A stretch of DNA of 64,000 nucleotides from CBDHHC01 sp050633205 (GCA_050633205.1 JBOEGA010000019.1:1-64000); one strand, 5' to 3'. Positions 1-9,774 are shown, counted from the stretch's first letter. Made by a program: numbers and translations. Notes: a model not told the origin generated them from the letters alone.

Positions 1-1038
1 ACCTGCAAAGACCGCGAAATCATGCGCCATGATCCGCATCTGCTGATTGAAGGTTGTCTTTATGCTGCATTCTCCATGGGTGCGCATACAGGTTATATTT
101 ATGTTCGCGGGGAGTTCATCCGTGAACGTGAGCATCTTCAGGCTGCGATAGATCAGGCTTATGAAGCAAAACTGATTGGTAAAAATAATATTCATGGCTG
201 GGACTTCGATCTGTATGTCCATCATGGAGCAGGTGCCTATATCTGCGGGGAAGAAACAGCTCTTCTTGAAAGCCTTGAAGGTAGAAAAGGGCAGCCAAGA
301 CTTAAGCCACCATTCCCGGCAAACTGCGGTTTGTATGGTGCGCCAACAACTGTAAATAATGTTGAGTCTATCTCTGTTGTTCCAGATATTCTCCGTCGTG
401 GTGCGAGCTGGTTCTCAAAACTTGGCACTCCAAATAACTCCGGTACAAAACTATTCTGTATCTCGGGGCATGTTGAACGCCCTTGTAATGTCGAAGAAGA
501 AATGGGCATTCCGTTCCGTGACCTGATTGAGAAACACTGCGGCGGTGTTCGTGGTGGATGGGATAATCTGCTGGCAATTATTCCAGGAGGTTCATCAGTT
601 CCCTGCCTTCCGGCAAGCCAGTGTCAGAACCTTCGAATGGATTTTGATACATTGCGAGAGCTGAAGTCTGGTCTTGGTACAGCAGCGGTTATCGTTATGG
701 ATAAGTCTACTGACATTATTAAGGCTATTGCCCGTATATCCTATTTCTATAAACATGAAAGCTGCGGTCAATGTACACCTTGCCGTGAAGGTACTGGCTG
801 GATGTGGCGCGTGCTGGAGCGTATGGTTGAGGGCAAGGCCCATAAGAAAGAAATCGATATGCTTCTAGAAGTGTCCTATCAGGTTGAAGGCCATACAATT
901 TGCGCGTTGGGAGATGCTGCAGCATGGCCGGTACAGGGGTTGATCAGACATTTCCGCCATGTGATTGAAGCGAGAATTGATGAATTCAGTGCAAATCCTG
1001 ATGATAATGTGATGTCATCGATAGCGGCAGCGGAGTGA
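1..1038 (+). CDS. nuoF: NADH-quinone oxidoreductase subunit F (5' end outside window)
   Basis: Peripheral-arm subunit of respiratory complex I that carries FMN and one 4Fe-4S cluster and accepts electrons from NADH. The reading frame is open from base 1 (it begins TCKDREIMRH), so the gene starts upstream and roughly the first 90 residues of the usual ~430 are missing; the Met at base 22 is internal. Visible signatures are the NADH/FMN motif GAGAYICGEETALLESLEG near bases 228-285 and the cluster motif ESCGQCTPCREGTGW near 760-805. It ends 6 bases before the DUF3291 gene and heads a tightly packed nuo operon. No lesion is seen in the visible part. Confidence 0.97.
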   Translation, partial: TCKDREIMRHDPHLLIEGCLYAAFSMGAHTGYIYVRGEFIREREHLQAAIDQAYEAKLIGKNNIHGWDFDLYVHHGAGAYICGEETALLESLEGRKGQPRLKPPFPANCGLYGAPTTVNNVESISVVPDILRRGASWFSKLGTPNNSGTKLFCISGHVERPCNVEEEMGIPFRDLIEKHCGGVRGGWDNLLAIIPGGSSVPCLPASQCQNLRMDFDTLRELKSGLGTAAVIVMDKSTDIIKAIARISYFYKHESCGQCTPCREGTGWMWRVLERMVEGKAHKKEIDMLLEVSYQVEGHTICALGDAAAWPVQGLIRHFRHVIEARIDEFSANPDDNVMSSIAAAE

Positions 1039-1044
1039 TTGTAA

Positions 1045-1503
1045 ATGAAACATCTTGCTGAATTTAACGTAGCGCGCTTTAAATATCAAAAAGATGATGA
1101 ACGTCTGTCAGGTTTCATGAATAACCTGGACAGAGTTAACGCAATAGCTGAACGATCTGAAGGTTTTGTCTGGCGTATGCAGGATGAATCCGGTGATGCC
1201 ACTTACATTGAAAATGATGAAAATGTCATTGTAAATCTGAGCGTCTGGGAAAGTGGCGAAAGTCTAGAAAAGTTTGTCTGGCAGACTGTGCATAAGAAAA
1301 TGTACAACCGTAAGGATGAATGGTTTGAGCATAGTATTGAGCCTAATCTGGTGATGTGGTGGGTTGAGCCGGGCACAGAGCCGACATTGGCTGAAGCGGT
1401 CGAAAGGCTTGAGCATTTGCGCAAAAACGGACCAATGGATTATGCATTTGGCTGGGCGGAATTGCCTGGTGTTGAATTATTTAAAAGCAAGCAGTGCGCA
1501 TAA
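1045..1503 (+). CDS. DUF3291 family protein inside the nuo operon
   Basis: A 152-residue soluble protein that I recognise as DUF3291, a family with a ferredoxin-like antibiotic-monooxygenase type fold and no settled function. It starts HLAEFNVARF and has the family-like stretches SVWESGESLEKFVW and MWWVEPGTEPTLAEAVERL. A GGAG Shine-Dalgarno lies at the very end of nuoF, 9 bases before this ATG, so it is probably translated from the nuo message. Its position between nuoF and nuoG is not part of the standard 14-subunit operon. I see no metal or cofactor motif that would make it a complex I subunit. Family call fairly sure, function unknown. Confidence 0.8.
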   Translation: MKHLAEFNVARFKYQKDDERLSGFMNNLDRVNAIAERSEGFVWRMQDESGDATYIENDENVIVNLSVWESGESLEKFVWQTVHKKMYNRKDEWFEHSIEPNLVMWWVEPGTEPTLAEAVERLEHLRKNGPMDYAFGWAELPGVELFKSKQCA

Positions 1504-1553
1504 ATTATGTGATGCTTGTTGAACGACTGATTATAAATTGAGGTGAGGCAAAC

Positions 1554-3656
1554 ATGCCGAAGCTGGTCATTGATGGTACTGAGCACGAATTCGAAAACGG
1601 CACAACGCTGATACAGGCTTGTGAGGAAGCTGGCGTGGAAATTCCGCGTTTCTGCTATCACGAGCGCCTGTCAATTGCGGGTAACTGCCGTATGTGTTTG
1701 ATTGAAGTTGCAGGAATGCCAAAGCCTGCTGCTTCATGTGCCATGTCTGTGAATGATCTGCGTCCTGGTAAAGATGGTGAACCACCGGAAATTAAAACGA
1801 ACTCGCCGATGGTGAAAAAAGCCCGTGAAGGAGTGATGGAATTTCTTCTCATCAACCATCCTCTTGATTGTCCAATCTGTGATCAGGGTGGTGAGTGCGA
1901 TCTGCAGGATCAGGCCCTGTCTTACGGCATTGAGAAAAACCGTTATGCTCTGAATAAACGTGCAGTTGAAGACAAGAATATCGGGCCGTTGATCAAGACT
2001 GAAATGACACGCTGCATTCATTGCACCCGCTGTGTACGCTTTATGACTGAAGTTGCTGGTGTTGAAGAGCTTGGTGCAATAGGCCGTGGTGAAGATATGG
2101 AAATTACGACATATCTTGGCAAGGGCATTACTTCCGAGCTTTCCGGTAATGTTATTGATTTATGTCCTGTAGGTGCTTTGACTTCAAAGCCATATGCATT
2201 TGCTGCCCGTCCATGGGAACTGCGCAAGACGGAAACCATTGATGTGATGGATGCTGTCGGTTCCAATATCCGGGTTGATACACGTGGCAGCGAAGTAATG
2301 CGGATTATGCCCCGTAATCATGATGAAGTGAATGAAGAGTGGATTTCAGACAAGACCCGTTTTATCTGGGATGGTTTGCGCACCCAACGCCTTGATACAC
2401 CATATGTTCGGAAAAACGGTAAGCTTGAAGCTGCTACATGGGACGAAGCTTTCTGGGCCATAGATCACCAGTTGCAAAAAGAAGGCTCTGATAAAGGTGC
2501 TGCTATTGTTGGCGACCTTGCTGCGGCAGAAGAGATTTTTGCGCTGAAGGACCTTTGTAAAAAGCTGAAATGGAATGATATCGACTGCAGACAGGATGGC
2601 ACAAAGCAGAGTTTGTCTCATGGTCGCTCAAGCTACATCTTTAATTCCACAATTGCCGGGGTTGATGAAGCAGATGTAATTCTGCTGATAGGTTCAAATC
2701 CACGGGTTGAAGCTGCTGTTCTTAATGGCCGTATACGCAAGCGCTGGCGGACTGGACAATGTCAGATAGCTGTTATCGGTGCTCAGGTTGATGGGGGATA
2801 TCCGTATGATTACCTTGGAGCAGGGCCTGCAACATTAAATGAGCTGGTAAATGACAATCATGAGTTTGCCAAAGTATTGAAAAATGCAGAGCGCCCGATG
2901 ATTATAGTCGGGCAGGGGGCTTTGAGACGTGATGATGGAGAGGCGATTCTCTCAACTGCTGCAAGGCTGGCTGTAAACTCTGGTGCTGTCAAAGAAGACT
3001 GGAACGGGTTTAATGTGCTACAGACTGCAGCATCCCGTGTTACAGGTCTTGATATGGGCTTCATGCCAGAAAATAAAGGGCAGGACGTTGCCGGCATTAT
3101 CGATAAAGCTGCTTCCGGCGAGATCAAATTTGTCTACCTTCTGGGTGCTGATGAAATCGATACGAGTGCACTTGGTGATGCATTTGTGATTTATCAGGGC
3201 AGCCACGGAGATAAAGGTGCACACAGGGCTGATGTTATTCTTCCCGGCGCCGCTCACACTGAAAAAGACGGTACTTACGTCAACACTGAAGGCAGAGTGC
3301 AGCTTGGACTAAGAGCGGTATTCCCTCCGGGAGAAGCGAAGGAAGACTGGAAGATCCTTCGTGCTCTGTCAGCGGTTCTGGATAAAACGCTTGAGTATGA
3401 TGATCTTGGTGAGTTGCGACAGGCAATGTATGAGCAGTATCCGCATCTTTCTGCTATTGATGCAATAGTGGAAACATCTGACGAGGAAATTTCTGCATTG
3501 GCAAATATTGGTGGTGCCATGAATGACGAGCCATTCGCAGTTGCTGTTGAAGATTTTTATCTTACAAATCCGGTAACCCGCGCATCTTCCATTATGGCTG
3601 AAATGAGCGTTCTTACAAAGACTTATAACGACGAGGCGACAGGGACAGATGGTTGA
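1554..3656 (+). CDS. nuoG: NADH-quinone oxidoreductase subunit G
   Basis: Large iron-sulfur subunit of complex I (700 residues) that passes electrons from NuoF towards NuoI. The N-terminal 2Fe-2S ferredoxin domain has Cys34, Cys45, Cys48 and Cys62. The next cluster uses His102 with Cys106, Cys109 and Cys115, and a further one uses Cys154, Cys157, Cys160 and Cys204. The remaining ~480 residues are the molybdopterin-oxidoreductase-like domain, which in complex I has no molybdenum site. A GAGG Shine-Dalgarno precedes the ATG. The 3' end overlaps nuoH by 8 bases, which suggests translational coupling. Length and motifs are normal for the alphaproteobacterial/mitochondrial type. Confidence 0.97.
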   Translation: MPKLVIDGTEHEFENGTTLIQACEEAGVEIPRFCYHERLSIAGNCRMCLIEVAGMPKPAASCAMSVNDLRPGKDGEPPEIKTNSPMVKKAREGVMEFLLINHPLDCPICDQGGECDLQDQALSYGIEKNRYALNKRAVEDKNIGPLIKTEMTRCIHCTRCVRFMTEVAGVEELGAIGRGEDMEITTYLGKGITSELSGNVIDLCPVGALTSKPYAFAARPWELRKTETIDVMDAVGSNIRVDTRGSEVMRIMPRNHDEVNEEWISDKTRFIWDGLRTQRLDTPYVRKNGKLEAATWDEAFWAIDHQLQKEGSDKGAAIVGDLAAAEEIFALKDLCKKLKWNDIDCRQDGTKQSLSHGRSSYIFNSTIAGVDEADVILLIGSNPRVEAAVLNGRIRKRWRTGQCQIAVIGAQVDGGYPYDYLGAGPATLNELVNDNHEFAKVLKNAERPMIIVGQGALRRDDGEAILSTAARLAVNSGAVKEDWNGFNVLQTAASRVTGLDMGFMPENKGQDVAGIIDKAASGEIKFVYLLGADEIDTSALGDAFVIYQGSHGDKGAHRADVILPGAAHTEKDGTYVNTEGRVQLGLRAVFPPGEAKEDWKILRALSAVLDKTLEYDDLGELRQAMYEQYPHLSAIDAIVETSDEEISALANIGGAMNDEPFAVAVEDFYLTNPVTRASSIMAEMSVLTKTYNDEATGTDG

Positions 3657-4674
3657 ATTCTTGGCAGGCTTTGGAATACCCAGGTGGGCAGTCATTATTC
3701 TGCAAAGCGGGATGCTGCTTGTTGCACTGCTGGTTATCATTGCCTTTCTGCTTTACATGGATCGTAAGGTCTGGGCGGCTGTTCAATTGAGACGTGGACC
3801 AAACGTTGTTGGCCCTTTCGGTTTATTACAGTCTTTTGCCGATCTGGCCAAGTTCCTGTTTAAAGAGCCTATCATCCCATCAGGCGCAAATAAGGTTGTG
3901 TTTCTGCTAGCTCCATTGGTGACGACGGTTCTGGCATTGTCTGCCTGGGCAGTAATGCCTGTAGCAGATGGCTGGGTAATTGCTGATGTTAATGTTGGTA
4001 TTCTGTATATTCTGGCAATCTCGTCTCTTGGTGTGTATGGCATCATAATGGGGGGCTGGGCATCAAACTCCAAATACCCGTTCCTTGGAGCGTTGAGATC
4101 TGCTGCACAGATGGTTTCTTATGAAGTTTCTATCGGTTTTGTCATTATCACGGTATTGCTCTGTGTTGGTTCGCTGAACCTGACTGATATTGTAAATGCG
4201 CAGAGAAATCAGTACGGCATGTTTGGCTGGTTCTGGCTGCCTCTGTTTCCGATGTTTGTGATCTTCTTTATCTCAGCACTGGCTGAAACAAACCGGCCGC
4301 CGTTTGACTTGCCAGAAGCCGAATCCGAGCTGGTTGCCGGGTTTATGGTTGAATATTCGTCTACGCCTTACCTGTTGTTTATGCTTGGTGAGTATGTAGC
4401 TATTGTTATGATGTGCGCGCTGACAACAGTACTGTTTCTTGGAGGCTGGTTGCCACCATTTGATGTAGCACCTCTGAACTGGGTTCCCGGTGTCGTCTGG
4501 TTCGTCGCTAAAGTCTGTTTCGTGTTCTTTATGTTTGCCATGGTGAAGGCCATGGTACCACGCTATCGGTATGATCAGCTGATGAGACTTGGCTGGAAGG
4601 TCTTCCTTCCCCTGTCTCTGGTGATGGTTGTCGTTGTTGCTGTCGTTTTACGAACCTTTGATCTGGCTCCATAG
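3649..4674 (+). CDS. nuoH: NADH-quinone oxidoreductase subunit H
   Basis: Membrane subunit of complex I that forms part of the quinone-binding site at the junction of the two arms. The 341 residues show about eight hydrophobic segments and the family signatures MDRKVWAAVQLRRGPN (near residue 30) and ETNRPPFDLPEAESELVAGF (near 215), the latter being the conserved loop facing quinone. It begins inside the end of nuoG (8-base overlap) and is followed 20 bases later by nuoI. Nothing unusual. Confidence 0.97.
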   Translation: MVEFLAGFGIPRWAVIILQSGMLLVALLVIIAFLLYMDRKVWAAVQLRRGPNVVGPFGLLQSFADLAKFLFKEPIIPSGANKVVFLLAPLVTTVLALSAWAVMPVADGWVIADVNVGILYILAISSLGVYGIIMGGWASNSKYPFLGALRSAAQMVSYEVSIGFVIITVLLCVGSLNLTDIVNAQRNQYGMFGWFWLPLFPMFVIFFISALAETNRPPFDLPEAESELVAGFMVEYSSTPYLLFMLGEYVAIVMMCALTTVLFLGGWLPPFDVAPLNWVPGVVWFVAKVCFVFFMFAMVKAMVPRYRYDQLMRLGWKVFLPLSLVMVVVVAVVLRTFDLAP

Positions 4675-4694
4675 AGCTGAGAAGGATGGATTAA

Positions 4695-5186
4695 ATGAAT
4701 AGGGTCCTGCAGGCCACAAAATCGCTGTTTCTTGCGGAGTTCGTTTCGGCGTTCTTTCTGGCAATGAAGTATTTCTTCAAGCCAAAAGCGACGATCAACT
4801 ATCCGTACGAAAAAGGTCCGTTAAGTCCTCGTTTCAGGGGGGAACATGCCCTGCGCCGTTATCCGAATGGTGAGGAGCGCTGTATTGCCTGTAAATTGTG
4901 TGAAGCCATTTGTCCGGCACAGGCTATTACGATTGAAGCAGGGCCAAGACGTAATGATGGAACAAGACGTACAACCCGTTACGACATCGATATGGTTAAA
5001 TGTATTTACTGCGGTTTCTGTCAGGAAGCATGTCCTGTCGAGGCTATTGTCGAAGGACCAAATTTTGAATTTGCAACTGAAACACGTGAAGAACTTTATT
5101 ATAACAAGGAACGGCTGTTGAGTAATGGTGACAGATGGGAACGCGAGATAGCGAAAAATATTGCACTCGATGCTCCTTACCGTTAG
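4695..5186 (+). CDS. nuoI: NADH-quinone oxidoreductase subunit I
   Basis: Complex I subunit carrying the two 4Fe-4S clusters (N6a and N6b) that lead to the quinone site. The 163-residue protein has two classic ferredoxin motifs: Cys63, Cys66, Cys69, Cys73 (CIACKLCEAICP) and Cys103, Cys106, Cys109, Cys113 (CIYCGFCQEACP). The N-terminal ~30 residues are amphipathic and expected to lie on the membrane. The length matches the alphaproteobacterial and mitochondrial (TYKY) form. It sits between nuoH and nuoJ in the expected order. Confidence 0.97.
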   Translation: MNRVLQATKSLFLAEFVSAFFLAMKYFFKPKATINYPYEKGPLSPRFRGEHALRRYPNGEERCIACKLCEAICPAQAITIEAGPRRNDGTRRTTRYDIDMVKCIYCGFCQEACPVEAIVEGPNFEFATETREELYYNKERLLSNGDRWEREIAKNIALDAPYR

Positions 5187-5221
5187 ACGATAACAATAAA
5201 GCCAACGAAGGGTAGCGGCTT

Positions 5222-5815
5222 ATGCCATTAACAGCATTATTCTTTTACATATTCTCCGGTGTGCTGATCGGATCGGCGCTGATGGTTATTTCAGCGAAGA
5301 ACCCGGTACATGCTGTGCTGTTTTTAATACTGGCATTCTTCAATGCAGCAGGGTTGTTCCTTATGCTTGGAGCTGAATTTCTCGCTATGGTGCTGATTAT
5401 TGTCTATGTGGGAGCGGTTGCTGTTCTGTTCCTGTTCGTAGTCATGATGCTTGATGTGGATTTTGCCGAACTGAGATCTGGTTTTCTATCTTATCTGCCA
5501 GTTGGAGCTCTGATTGGCCTGGTATTACTTATGGAACTGGTGCTCGTGGTTGGTCCATGGGGAACAGTCACAACTCAGCCGGAAACAGCAGTGGCTGCGA
5601 ACAATACAAGAGAAATCGGGTTGCTGCTTTATACGAAGTATTTTTACTTCTTCGAGGTTGCGGGGCTGGTTCTGCTGGTTGCCATGGTTGGAGCAATTAT
5701 TTTAACATTAAGACAAAAAGAAGGTGTAAAGCGCCAGAGTATTTCGGCTCAGGTTGCAAGATCGCCTAAAGACGCAATTGAAATCAGAACGGTTGAGCCT
5801 GGTGCCGGGCTTTAA
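5222..5815 (+). CDS. nuoJ: NADH-quinone oxidoreductase subunit J
   Basis: Integral membrane subunit of complex I, homologous to mitochondrial ND6. The 197-residue protein has about five hydrophobic helices, including the conserved helix-3 region AEFLAMVLIIVYVGAVAVLF, whose pi-bulge takes part in coupling. The hydrophilic C-terminal tail (about the last 30 residues) is expected in the cytoplasm. It is the gene after nuoI, 35 bases downstream, as in other nuo operons. Confidence 0.96.
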   Translation: MPLTALFFYIFSGVLIGSALMVISAKNPVHAVLFLILAFFNAAGLFLMLGAEFLAMVLIIVYVGAVAVLFLFVVMMLDVDFAELRSGFLSYLPVGALIGLVLLMELVLVVGPWGTVTTQPETAVAANNTREIGLLLYTKYFYFFEVAGLVLLVAMVGAIILTLRQKEGVKRQSISAQVARSPKDAIEIRTVEPGAGL

Positions 5816-5848
5816 GAATGAACAACGCAAAGTTACAGGACGAGATTG

Positions 5849-6157
5849 ATGGAAATCGGTTTGTCACATTACCTAACTCTGGCAGCAATGCTTTTTACAC
5901 TCGGGGTCTTTGGAATATTCCTCAATCGTAAAAATGTCATTGTTATTTTGATGTCGATCGAGCTGATATTGCTTGCTGTTAATATCAACCTTGTCGCGTT
6001 CTCATATTTTCAGGGCAATCTTATCGGTCAGATTTTTGCGTTGATGATTTTAACAATAGCAGCTGCCGAGGCGGCTGTCGGACTGGCTATCGTGGTTGTC
6101 TATTACAGGAATCGCGGCAGTATTGCAGTCGAAGATATTAACGCTATGAAGGGCTGA
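5849..6157 (+). CDS. nuoK: NADH-quinone oxidoreductase subunit K
   Basis: Small membrane subunit of complex I, homologous to ND4L, with three transmembrane helices and the two conserved membrane glutamates in SIELILLAVN and AEAAVGLAIVV. I place the start at the ATG at 5849, giving 102 residues (MEIGLSHYL...), rather than the TTG one codon upstream at 5846; the family usually begins with MxxGLxHYL. It lies between nuoJ and nuoL and its TGA is followed at once by the nuoL ribosome-binding site. Confidence 0.95.
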   Translation: MEIGLSHYLTLAAMLFTLGVFGIFLNRKNVIVILMSIELILLAVNINLVAFSYFQGNLIGQIFALMILTIAAAEAAVGLAIVVVYYRNRGSIAVEDINAMKG

Positions 6158-6178
6158 TTGCACAAGGGGGCAGTACAA

Positions 6179-8128
6179 ATGTCAATATATACAGCGATCG
6201 TCTTCCTGCCCCTTCTGGGTAGTCTCATTGCCGGTTTTCTGGGCCGGGCAATGGAGGCGAGAACAAGCGAAATTGTTACAAGTATCCTGCTGTTTATCGC
6301 CGCTATGCTGTCCTGGGTTGTCTTTATCAAGGTTGGTATGGGCCATGAAAAGGTACAGACTGTTGTTCTTCTGAAATGGATTGCATCCGGACAGCTTGAT
6401 GTAAGCTGGTCTATTAAGGTTGATACGCTTACAGCAGTAATGCTGGTTGTTGTGAACACGGTCTCGTGTCTCGTGCATATCTATTCCATCGGATATATGC
6501 ATCACGATCCACACCGTCCACGTTTTTTTGCCTATCTGTCATTCTTCACATTCGCCATGCTGATGCTGGTAACAGCTGACAACTTCCTTCAGATGTTCTT
6601 TGGCTGGGAAGGTGTTGGACTGGCATCCTATCTGTTGATCGGTTTCTGGTATAAAAAGCCGTCGGCAAATTCTGCTGCCATGAAGGCATTTATCGTAAAC
6701 AGGGTAGGGGACTTCGGTTTTGCCCTTGGTATTTTCGGTGTGTTTGCGGTGTTTAACAGTATCAGTTTCGATACTGTGTTTGCTGCTGCTCCAGCTAAAG
6801 CTGATGAGGTTATTTCTTTCCTTGGATATGAACTCAATGCAATGACGGTTATCTGTCTGCTTCTGTTTATGGGAGCGATGGGCAAATCTGCACAGTTCCT
6901 GTTGCACACATGGCTACCAGATGCAATGGAAGGCCCGACGCCTGTATCCGCCCTTATTCATGCCGCAACAATGGTAACGGCTGGCGTATTTATGGTTGCC
7001 CGTCTTTCTCCACTGTTTGAATATTCGCAGACTGCGTTATATGTGGTGACATTCGTAGGCGCGACCACAGCATTTTTTGCAGCCACAATCGGGTTGGTCC
7101 AGAATGATATAAAACGTGTGATTGCCTATTCAACATGTTCGCAGCTGGGTTACATGTTTGTTGCCCTTGGTGTCGGAGCCTATGGGGCTGCGATTTTCCA
7201 CCTGTTCACACACGCATTCTTTAAAGCATTGCTGTTTCTCGGAGCTGGTTCGGTTATTCATGCAATGTCTGATGAGCAGAATATCAAGAAAATGGGTGGT
7301 TTGCGTAAGGTCATTCCAGTTACTTGGATTATGATGATGATTGGTACTATTGCTTTGACAGGCTTTCCGTTTACAGCAGGATATTTCTCGAAAGATGCAA
7401 TTATAGAGTCAGCATATGCTGCGCATTCAGATATCGGAATGTACGGATTTTATCTGACTGTTATTGCTGCATTTATGACTTCGTTCTACTCATGGCGCCT
7501 GATGTTCCTGACATTCCATGGCCAGTCCCGCGCTAATCCTGAAACCTGGGAAAAAGCACATGAATCTCCATGGGTAATGCTTGGACCACTTGTTATTCTG
7601 GCTATCGGGTCATTACTGGCAGGTTATGTCTTTTATGAATATTTTATCGGACATGATCAGAAGCATTTCTGGGCAGGATCAATTTATACGCTTGAGAGTA
7701 ACAAGATACTTGAGCATATTCACCATGTACCGTCATGGGTGAAGTTCTCACCACTGGTTATGATGATCGCTGGATTTGTATGCGCCTATGTTATTTACCT
7801 GCTCATTCCGAAGACATCCAGTGTACTGGCTGTTGCGTTTAAACCGATATACCTGCTGTTCCTGAACAAATGGTATTTTGATGAAATATATGACTTCATT
7901 TTTGTCAGACCAACCAAATGGCTGGGTGCTCAGCTCTGGAAATACGGTGATGGCATGATCATTGATGGTCTGGGGCCTGATGGGATAGCCAATCGAGTTA
8001 AAGCACTTACTAACCGGGTTGTTAAACTGCAAAGTGGATTTGTCTATCACTATGCCTTTGCGATGTTGATTGGTGTGGCTGCTCTGGCGACCTACTTTAT
8101 GATCGCGACTTCCGGGGGGACACAATAA
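6179..8128 (+). CDS. nuoL: NADH-quinone oxidoreductase subunit L
   Basis: Largest antiporter-like membrane subunit of complex I (ND5 homologue), which pumps protons and carries the long lateral helix. About 16 hydrophobic helices are visible, with family motifs FFGWEGVGLASYLLIGFW (near residue 140), the lysine-containing GAMGKSAQFLLHTWLPDAM (near 240) and DIKRVIAYSTCSQLGYMF. I prefer the ATG at 6179 (649 residues, MSIYTAIVFLPLLG), preceded by an AAGGGGG Shine-Dalgarno, over the TTG at 6158. Its TAA shares one base with the nuoM ATG. Confidence 0.96.
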   Translation: MSIYTAIVFLPLLGSLIAGFLGRAMEARTSEIVTSILLFIAAMLSWVVFIKVGMGHEKVQTVVLLKWIASGQLDVSWSIKVDTLTAVMLVVVNTVSCLVHIYSIGYMHHDPHRPRFFAYLSFFTFAMLMLVTADNFLQMFFGWEGVGLASYLLIGFWYKKPSANSAAMKAFIVNRVGDFGFALGIFGVFAVFNSISFDTVFAAAPAKADEVISFLGYELNAMTVICLLLFMGAMGKSAQFLLHTWLPDAMEGPTPVSALIHAATMVTAGVFMVARLSPLFEYSQTALYVVTFVGATTAFFAATIGLVQNDIKRVIAYSTCSQLGYMFVALGVGAYGAAIFHLFTHAFFKALLFLGAGSVIHAMSDEQNIKKMGGLRKVIPVTWIMMMIGTIALTGFPFTAGYFSKDAIIESAYAAHSDIGMYGFYLTVIAAFMTSFYSWRLMFLTFHGQSRANPETWEKAHESPWVMLGPLVILAIGSLLAGYVFYEYFIGHDQKHFWAGSIYTLESNKILEHIHHVPSWVKFSPLVMMIAGFVCAYVIYLLIPKTSSVLAVAFKPIYLLFLNKWYFDEIYDFIFVRPTKWLGAQLWKYGDGMIIDGLGPDGIANRVKALTNRVVKLQSGFVYHYAFAMLIGVAALATYFMIATSGGTQ

Positions 8129-9750
8129 TGGATTGGCCAATTCTAACGGCGATAACATTTCTGCCTCTGTTAGGAGCAGTTTTCATTCTGGCAATCAGCT
8201 CTAATGATGAGATTGCCTCCAGAAATGCTAAATTTGTAGCCCTATGGACGACTGCATTTACATTTTTAGTGTCTCTGCTGATCTGGTACCACTTCGACCC
8301 TGCAAAATCTGATTTTCAGTTTGTGGAAAAATATGACTGGCTGGTTATAGATAAAACTGCGGCCACTAAGGCAGCAGAAACAGCAACAGATGCAGCGCCT
8401 GTTGTAGCTAAAAAAGGGACCGGTGCTATCAGCTACCATATGGGTGTTGATGGTATTTCAATGTTGTTTGTTATCCTGACAACATTCCTTATGCCATTGT
8501 GCATTCTGGCCAGCTGGGATTCGATCAAGACGCGCGTGAAGGAATATATGATTGCCTTCCTCGTTCTTGAAACATTGATGATCGGCGTCTTCTGTTCACT
8601 GGACCTGCTGCTGTTTTATATATTCTTTGAAGGCGGATTGATCCCGATGTTCCTTATTATCGGGGTCTGGGGAGGCAAGCGCAGGATTTACGCCAGCTAC
8701 AAGTTTTTCCTGTATACGCTCCTTGGTTCTGTCCTGATGTTACTGGCACTTATGGCTATGTACTGGAGTGCAGGAACCACTGACATTACAGTGTTGCTTA
8801 ATCATAAATTCTCATCTGAGGCCCATACGTTCCTGGGATATACAATTCCTGGTGGTATGCAGACATGGCTATGGCTGGCATTTTTTGCATCCTTTGCAGT
8901 CAAGATGCCTATGTGGCCCGTCCATACGTGGTTACCGGATGCCCATGTTGAAGCACCGACTGCAGGTTCAGTTATCCTTGCCGGAATATTGCTGAAAATG
9001 GGTGGTTACGGTTTCCTCCGATTTTCAATACCAATGTTTCCGGTTGCTTCGGGGCTGATGGCTAACTTTGTATTTACTTTGAGTGTTATTGCAGTGGTTT
9101 ATGCCTCGCTGGTCGCACTTGCCCAGAAGGATATGAAAAAGCTGATTGCTTATTCTTCAGTGGCTCATATGGGATTTGTAACACTCGGATTATTTACGTT
9201 TACTGCACAGGGCATTCAGGGGGGCATCTTCCAGATGTTGTCTCATGGTATTGTTTCTGCTGCCTTATTCCTTTGTGTTGGTGTTATTTATGACCGTACA
9301 CATACCAGAGAAATTGATGCCTATGGTGGTCTGGTGAACAGAATGCCAATTTATGCGTTCTGCTTTCTGGTATTTACAATGGCAAATGTTGGTTTGCCTG
9401 GTACAAGTGGTTTTGTTGGTGAATTCCTGACATTGCTTGGTGCATTCAAAGTGAATACCTGGGCGGCTTTCTTTGCAACAACAGGAGTTGTGCTGTCTGC
9501 TGCTTATGCTCTCTGGCTTTATCGGCGGGTAGTATTTGGTGAGTTGAAAAAAGCCAAGCTGCAAAATCTTAAGGATATGAACCGACGGGAAATTGGTATT
9601 CTTGCACCGCTGGTGATATTGACAATACTGTTTGGCATTTATCCTTCATTATTGCTGGATGTGACAACTGCGTCAGTAGATAATCTGATTTCTAATTTTA
9701 AAGAAGTGACCGCAGCAGCTGGCAATGTGCCTGTTGTTGCAGTGAAATAG
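8128..9750 (+). CDS. nuoM: NADH-quinone oxidoreductase subunit M
   Basis: Antiporter-like proton-pumping subunit of complex I (ND4 homologue), 540 residues with about 14 hydrophobic helices. Recognisable stretches are IFFEGGLIPMFLIIGVWGG (near residue 170), VKMPMWPVHTWLPDAHVEAP with its conserved lysine (near 255) and DMKKLIAYSSVAHMGFV (near 335). The start overlaps the nuoL stop by one base. An alanine/threonine-rich hydrophilic insert at about residues 76-100 separates the first two helices from the conserved core and looks longer than usual. Confidence 0.96.
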   Translation: MDWPILTAITFLPLLGAVFILAISSNDEIASRNAKFVALWTTAFTFLVSLLIWYHFDPAKSDFQFVEKYDWLVIDKTAATKAAETATDAAPVVAKKGTGAISYHMGVDGISMLFVILTTFLMPLCILASWDSIKTRVKEYMIAFLVLETLMIGVFCSLDLLLFYIFFEGGLIPMFLIIGVWGGKRRIYASYKFFLYTLLGSVLMLLALMAMYWSAGTTDITVLLNHKFSSEAHTFLGYTIPGGMQTWLWLAFFASFAVKMPMWPVHTWLPDAHVEAPTAGSVILAGILLKMGGYGFLRFSIPMFPVASGLMANFVFTLSVIAVVYASLVALAQKDMKKLIAYSSVAHMGFVTLGLFTFTAQGIQGGIFQMLSHGIVSAALFLCVGVIYDRTHTREIDAYGGLVNRMPIYAFCFLVFTMANVGLPGTSGFVGEFLTLLGAFKVNTWAAFFATTGVVLSAAYALWLYRRVVFGELKKAKLQNLKDMNRREIGILAPLVILTILFGIYPSLLLDVTTASVDNLISNFKEVTAAAGNVPVVAVK

Positions 9751-9774
9751 AGATGCTCCAAAGGATCTAGACTG

